Source: Bacteroidota bacterium
GTDB lineage: Bacteria > Bacteroidota > Bacteroidia > B-17B0 > Aurantibacillaceae
Direction of reading: 5' to 3'
Length of the DNA stretch: 64,000 nt
Assembly: GCA_019638705.1 (NCBI GenBank)
Contig: JAHBTI010000004.1
Span: forward strand, 89,434-153,433
Positions 59,975 through 64,000 of the stretch are shown here, piece after piece. The first letter of the stretch is position 1, and each line of letters opens with the position of its first letter. The notes under the pieces are model-generated. The model worked only from the letters and a program-made list of their open reading frames with translations, was not told the origin of the DNA and ran no database searches. The translations under genes and the position numbers were made by a program.

Positions 59975-61198
59975 ATGGAATTTTTAGGCTCAAGTGAAAA
60001 ACTGTTCAGTATGGAAAGTTTAAACGCATTGTTTGAACACGCCGCCGAGGGCATTGTTATTTGCAACAAAGCCGGAAATATTGTACGCGCCAATCCACGT
60101 TCCGAAAATCTGTTTGGTTACGGCAAAAACGAGTTGTTGAATAAAAGCATTGAAGACCTTGTGCCGCAAAAATACAAAACGGTACACACCGAACACCGCA
60201 GCCATTTTAACCAAAATCCGCGCGCACGCCCCATGGGAAAAAACATGGATTTGTATGCTCGCCGAAAAGATAACTCCGAGTTTCCCATTGAAATCAGCCT
60301 GTCGTATTACACAACCAACGAGCAAGTTTACACCATTGCTTTTATTATTGATATTACCGAACGCAAACGCTATCAGGAAAATATTTTGAAGCTAAACCGC
60401 GATTTGGAACAAAAAGTGGACGAGCGAACCAAAGTGCTGCAGGAGGCTTTGCACGAACTTGAAATTTCAAAAGAGCAACTGAGTGATGCCCTGATTGCAG
60501 AAAAAGAACTGAACGATATGAAATCGCGTTTTGTAACAATGGCTTCGCACGAATTTAGAACACCCCTGAGCACAATTTTATCTTCCATTTCGTTGTTAGA
60601 CAAATACAGCAATGCCGAGAACAACACAAAAATTGAAAAGCACGTCAGCCGCATAAAATCTGCCGTTGCCAACATGAACCTGATTTTAAACGATTTTTTA
60701 AGCGTAGAAAAATTAGAAGACGGAAAAATTTTTATGCGCAAAGAAGAAATTACGCTGGAAGAAGCCGTAAATGATATTATAAGCGAAGTGCAGGGCATTT
60801 TAAAAACCGGACAAAAAATTAATTACACGCACGGCGGAAACTCACAACCTGTGTGGCTTGACAAACAAATTTTGAAAAACACGTTTTTCAATCTCATTTC
60901 AAATGCCGCAAAATTTTCGCCCGAAAACTCTGAAATTACCATTAAAACAAACATTGAAAACAACAGCATACACATCAGCGTTTCAGATAAAGGCATTGGC
61001 ATTCCCAAAGAAGAACAGGAACATTTATTTACCCGTTTTTTCCGCGCAAAAAATGCCACCAACATTCAGGGCACAGGGCTTGGTATGCACATTGTGGCAA
61101 AATACATGGAAGCAAAAAACGGTACTATCCGCCTTGAAAGCGAGCTGAACAAAGGCACAACTTTTTATTTAACCATTCCTAACAAACAAAACGACTGA
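59975..61198 (+). CDS. PAS-domain sensor histidine kinase
   Basis: A 407-residue cytoplasmic kinase without membrane helices. The PAS domain (about 15-130) includes AAEGIVICNKAGNIVRANPR and ERKRYQENILKL; a coiled linker follows to about 180. The HisKA box is FVTMASHEFRTPLSTILSSI (His about 191). ATPase boxes are NLISNAAKFS (N), VSDKGIGIP (G1), FTRFFRAK (F) and GTGLGMHIVAKYM (G2). It overlaps the REC-CRP regulator by one base (TGATG), so the two form one system. The PAS ligand, perhaps heme, flavin or redox, cannot be told from sequence. Confidence 0.94.
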   Translation: MEFLGSSEKLFSMESLNALFEHAAEGIVICNKAGNIVRANPRSENLFGYGKNELLNKSIEDLVPQKYKTVHTEHRSHFNQNPRARPMGKNMDLYARRKDNSEFPIEISLSYYTTNEQVYTIAFIIDITERKRYQENILKLNRDLEQKVDERTKVLQEALHELEISKEQLSDALIAEKELNDMKSRFVTMASHEFRTPLSTILSSISLLDKYSNAENNTKIEKHVSRIKSAVANMNLILNDFLSVEKLEDGKIFMRKEEITLEEAVNDIISEVQGILKTGQKINYTHGGNSQPVWLDKQILKNTFFNLISNAAKFSPENSEITIKTNIENNSIHISVSDKGIGIPKEEQEHLFTRFFRAKNATNIQGTGLGMHIVAKYMEAKNGTIRLESELNKGTTFYLTIPNKQND

Positions 61199-62256
61199 TG
61201 AAAACCATTTTAATAATTGAAGATAACGAAAGCGTAAGAGAAAACACCGCCGAAATATTAGAGCTGGCAAACTACAAAGTGCTGCAAGCCGAAAACGGAA
61301 AAATTGGTGTTGAGTTGGCGCAAACCGCAATGCCCGATTTAATTATTTGCGACATTATGATGCCTGTGTTAGACGGCTACGGAGTAATATATATGCTTAA
61401 TAAAAATGCCGATACGGCAAGCATTCCCTTTATTTTTTTAACCGCCAAAAGTGAGCGCGAAGATTACCGCAAGAGTATGGAAATGGGCGCAGACGGCTAC
61501 ATACACAAACCTTTTGACGATGTTGAATTGCTTAACGCCGTTGAAAGCCGCTTAAAAAAAGCCGAAATTTTACAGGCAAAATACTCGAAAAGCGTGCAGG
61601 GCTTAGATAAGTTTTATAACGAAGCAAAAAAGTTTGACGATTTAAAAAAACTTTCGGGCGAAAGGCGCAACAAACGTTTCAGAAAAAAAGACATTATTTT
61701 TTCCAAAGGAAATGAACCCGCCTATCTGTATTTTTTGGTAGAGGGGCGGGTAAAAACATTTCGCTCGCACCCATACGGAAAAGAGTTTACCACAGGCTTA
61801 TACACAACAGGCGATTTTTTCGGCTATGTGCCTTTGTTTGAAGAAAAGTCCTATGCCGAAAGCGCAGAGGCATTAGAAGATTCTGAAGTGTGCCTTATTC
61901 CCAAAGAGGATTTTTATGCCTTTATCGGCAGCGACCCTAATGTGATACGAACGTTTATAAAAATGCTGTCGGGCAATATTGATGAGAAAGCGCAGCAGCT
62001 TGTTAATGTGGCATACAGCACCGTGCGCAAGCGTGTAATAGAAGCCTTACTTGATTTATATAAACATTACGGCAAGCCCGAAGAAAAAACATTCAGCATT
62101 TCCATTTCGCGCGAAGATTTGGCTAATCTTGTGGGTACAGCTACCGCATCGCTCATCAGAAGCCTTGGCGAGCTTAAAGAACAAAACCTTGTTGTGATGA
62201 AAGGGAGCACTATTATAGTTCCCGACATTGATAAACTGAAACGTGCGAAAGCCTGA
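61198..62256 (+). CDS. Response regulator with REC, cNMP-binding and CRP-type DNA-binding domains
   Basis: A 352-residue regulator. The receiver (about 1-120) has the acidic pair EDN near residue 9, phosphoacceptor Asp52 (IICDIMMPVLDG) and LTAKSERED / HKPFDD switch residues. A cyclic-nucleotide-binding fold (about 155-270) includes KDIIFSKGNEPAYLYFLVEG and GDFFGYVPLFEEKSYAESAE. A CRP-type winged helix (about 280-345) ends it: SISREDLANLVGTATASLIR. It joins two-component signalling with a CRP/FNR output. The cNMP fold lacks a clear RS-type cAMP site. It is translationally coupled to the kinase. Confidence 0.94.
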   Translation: MKTILIIEDNESVRENTAEILELANYKVLQAENGKIGVELAQTAMPDLIICDIMMPVLDGYGVIYMLNKNADTASIPFIFLTAKSEREDYRKSMEMGADGYIHKPFDDVELLNAVESRLKKAEILQAKYSKSVQGLDKFYNEAKKFDDLKKLSGERRNKRFRKKDIIFSKGNEPAYLYFLVEGRVKTFRSHPYGKEFTTGLYTTGDFFGYVPLFEEKSYAESAEALEDSEVCLIPKEDFYAFIGSDPNVIRTFIKMLSGNIDEKAQQLVNVAYSTVRKRVIEALLDLYKHYGKPEEKTFSISISREDLANLVGTATASLIRSLGELKEQNLVVMKGSTIIVPDIDKLKRAKA

Positions 62257-62264
62257 ACCTGCTT

Positions 62265-62675
62265 TTATTTAAAAAAATAATTCAGCGCAAACAATCTGTA
62301 TTCTTCGGGAAAAAGCAAAAGCGCGGAAACTAAAATCAAACGCGGATAAACGTGTTTCATGTCCCACATAGGCTCCATAACGCTAAACGCTATGCCTATT
62401 AACAGCAAATCCAAACCCAAAGCGTACAAAGCATAAGTAGAACCAATGCCGAGTATGAGCAAAAGTCCGCCAAAAAATTCGGCACAGCTTGTGTAATAAG
62501 CCAGCATTTTTAAAACAAAATCAGGCACGTTTCTGCGCTGCGCCTGTAGTTTAAAGGTATTAATTACTTCGTGTATTTTTACTTTAAACAATTTGTCGTA
62601 GCCCTGTGCCATAAACAACACGCCCGCAAAAACACGAATTAAAAATTCAACAATTTGATAATGATATTGTGCCAT
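62265..62675 (-). CDS. DoxX family membrane protein
   Basis: A 136-residue, four-helix protein. The start FLIRVFAGVLFMAQGYDKLF and the middle LAYYTSCAEFFGGLLLILGI are typical of the DoxX family. Members are often linked to sulfur or redox stress or lipid handling, but the function here is unknown. It converges with the regulator gene 8 bp away, with no hairpin between. Confidence 0.87.
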   Translation of the reverse strand: MAQYHYQIVEFLIRVFAGVLFMAQGYDKLFKVKIHEVINTFKLQAQRRNVPDFVLKMLAYYTSCAEFFGGLLLILGIGSTYALYALGLDLLLIGIAFSVMEPMWDMKHVYPRLILVSALLLFPEEYRLFALNYFFK

Positions 62676-62751
62676 GGTGATTTATTTTTTATCAGGGCTA
62701 AAGTAGAAATTTTATTTGACACCAAATGCTTTACTTCCGCTAATGATGTGT

Positions 62752-64000
62752 TTATCTTGCCAGATATTCATAGGCTTCGGCAGGCGGTAGTTTTTTTCCG
62801 TCTTTGTAAACGGTAACAAAGGCATCGGTAATTCCCAAACGCTTTACTTCTTCTTTCAGTTTTTGGGCAAATCCGGCTTCGTTAAAATTGCCCACGTTAA
62901 ACACATACAAGCCGTTTATTTGTTTGTTTTCAATGGGCCAAGATGGTATTGCCATAAATTTTTCTTCCATTTCCAATGGTACGCTGCTGCCAAACGCACC
63001 AATTTGCACTTTAAAGCTGATGCCTGCTTCGTTTGCTTTCACACCGTTTTCAGGTGTTGCGGCAGGGTAGTTTTTTACTCCGTTGCTCACAGGCTTTATG
63101 CTTTTTGCAGGCGTGGCGGTGTTATTGGTTTGCACAGGTGGCGCGCTGTAGTCGTTGTCGCTCGGAAATACAATCGGATTTTCGTTTTCCATTCTTATGC
63201 TCGGGTCTTCGGCTTGCATACGTTTTGCATCGCCAAACGGAATACGCTTGCCGTTTAAATACGCAGCCACAAACGCATCGCGAATACCAAGTGCCACCAC
63301 ACGTTTTTTATCGTTCAATAGTTTTTCGGCATTGTTGTAAATACCTGCGGTGTAGCGGTACATACCCGATGAAAGGGCTTCGGTAAACACAGGTTTTAAA
63401 TTAAAAAGATTTTGCCGTGTGGCTGCTTTGCCGTAAACCCCCACCTGAATGGTAAAAAGCAAATTTTTGGTTTGTTCAAGTTCTTTGGTTACAACGGTAT
63501 AAACAGAAGAAGTGCTGCTGCCGCCCACAATATCAGAGGCTTTTGGAATATTGGCATTAGCAGTAATACCCGCAGTTTTGGGCGCATTGGCGTTTATGCT
63601 TTTTCTCTCTTGTTTCAGCAGAGATGTGGCTTCGCTGATGCTGATGCGTTTGCCGTTGTAATAAGCCACCACAAACGCATCGCTGTAACCCAAATTGCGC
63701 ACATCGTTTTTTACGGCAGTTGCAAGTTCATACATTCTGAAATTTCCTACGGTGTAGCGGTAGCTGCCGCTTTCGGTAGTTTGTGCATTTATTGGATTTA
63801 AGCCCCTGAACGTGTTGTTTGGCAACAGGTTTCTGAACGCGCCTACCTGCACTCTGAATATTAAACCGTCAGGCATTTTTGCATCAAGGGGAATGGGTTT
63901 ATCATCACGGTAAGCATTGCCGCCGATAATTTCCATACCGTCAAGCTGAACGGTGCGCCCCCCGGGGGTTTTATTAAATGTTGTTATTGAAGTGGTGTTG
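62752..64000 (-). CDS. SPOR-module repeat protein, 5'-partial
   Basis: The C-terminal 415 residues of a larger protein. The frame is open to base 64000 with no stop; the residues before the Met at 63936 read TPGGRTVQLDGMEIIGG. Three SPOR-like modules are visible, each with a VQVGAF-type first strand: FRVQVGAFRNLLPNN, LLFTIQVGVYGKAATRQN and ISFKVQIGAFGSSVP. Each also has RYTVGNF- and DAFV-AYYNGKRI-type motifs. SPOR domains bind denuded glycan of septal peptidoglycan; whether these modules do so is inference. A low-complexity linker separates modules 2 and 3. Confidence 0.82.
   Translation of the reverse strand, partial: NTTSITTFNKTPGGRTVQLDGMEIIGGNAYRDDKPIPLDAKMPDGLIFRVQVGAFRNLLPNNTFRGLNPINAQTTESGSYRYTVGNFRMYELATAVKNDVRNLGYSDAFVVAYYNGKRISISEATSLLKQERKSINANAPKTAGITANANIPKASDIVGGSSTSSVYTVVTKELEQTKNLLFTIQVGVYGKAATRQNLFNLKPVFTEALSSGMYRYTAGIYNNAEKLLNDKKRVVALGIRDAFVAAYLNGKRIPFGDAKRMQAEDPSIRMENENPIVFPSDNDYSAPPVQTNNTATPAKSIKPVSNGVKNYPAATPENGVKANEAGISFKVQIGAFGSSVPLEMEEKFMAIPSWPIENKQINGLYVFNVGNFNEAGFAQKLKEEVKRLGITDAFVTVYKDGKKLPPAEAYEYLAR

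Noticed and set aside
60373..60798. 141-codon open frame on the minus strand
   Set aside because: Antisense to the PAS kinase; a Ser/Phe-rich shadow.

Overview
The window comes from a Bacteroidota (Bacteroidetes) chromosome with low G+C content. The lineage call rests on several independent signs. Three proteins carry type A T9SS C-terminal sorting domains and one carries the type B (gliding-motility-associated) form. A gldF-gldG pair is present. The LPS-export lipoproteins LptC and LptE sit in typical Bacteroidota neighbourhoods. There are TAnnTTTG-type -7 promoter elements, few Shine-Dalgarno sequences, and abundant short dispersed hairpin repeats. The order within the phylum cannot be fixed from sequence alone.

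Layout. 0-7.7 kb: the end of a photolyase gene with a flavin reductase, an exported T9SS protein, a MacB-like permease, and a tightly overlapping coaX / outer-membrane protein / lptC operon. 7.8-15.9 kb: tRNA-Phe with its promoter and terminator, then a complete type I restriction-modification locus (hsdR, hsdM, hsdS) with an AlbA_2/GHKL ATP-binding gene wedged between hsdM and hsdS. 16-24 kb: a LytTR response regulator, a repeat array, a beta-propeller histidine kinase, a T9SS type B protein and uvrA. 24-32 kb: a cassette-like hypothetical gene, a HigBA toxin-antitoxin pair, then secG, a conserved exported-pathway gene, lptE, a DUF5615/DUF433 pair, a sigma-54 activator, a repeat protein and miaB. 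32-38.4 kb: an orphan antitoxin, an accessory P-loop ATPase, gldF-gldG, hflX and a ParE-type pair. 38.4-48.8 kb: a cytochrome c membrane protein, a large SBBP-repeat T9SS protein, a XRE regulator, a broken antitoxin, miaA, small membrane proteins, a C-terminal processing protease and a second flavin reductase-like protein. 48.9-64 kb: a 7TM-HD phosphohydrolase, an MFS transporter, radC, wecB, purK, an M28 peptidase, an NHL-repeat protein whose sorting domain is cut by a stop codon, a PAS histidine kinase with a REC-CRP regulator, DoxX, and a SPOR-module protein running off the window.

The most interesting region is the type I R-M locus. The 36 coding bases just before hsdS encode QIKKNLKGLKYE, a near copy of the C-terminus of hsdM (QIKKNLKSLKYNK). 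This is a molecular scar: hsdM once ran directly into hsdS and the AlbA_2 gene was inserted between them. A second theme is invasion by short repeats. A two-hairpin element occurs four times between genes. A G/C-rich element appears inside uvrA, at the 5' end of an exported-protein gene and inside a T9SS sorting domain. A third repeat places a stop codon in a sorting signal. Several genes (miaA, the T9SS type B protein, hflX) lack an ATG where homology places their N-terminus, and two of them offer only ATC.
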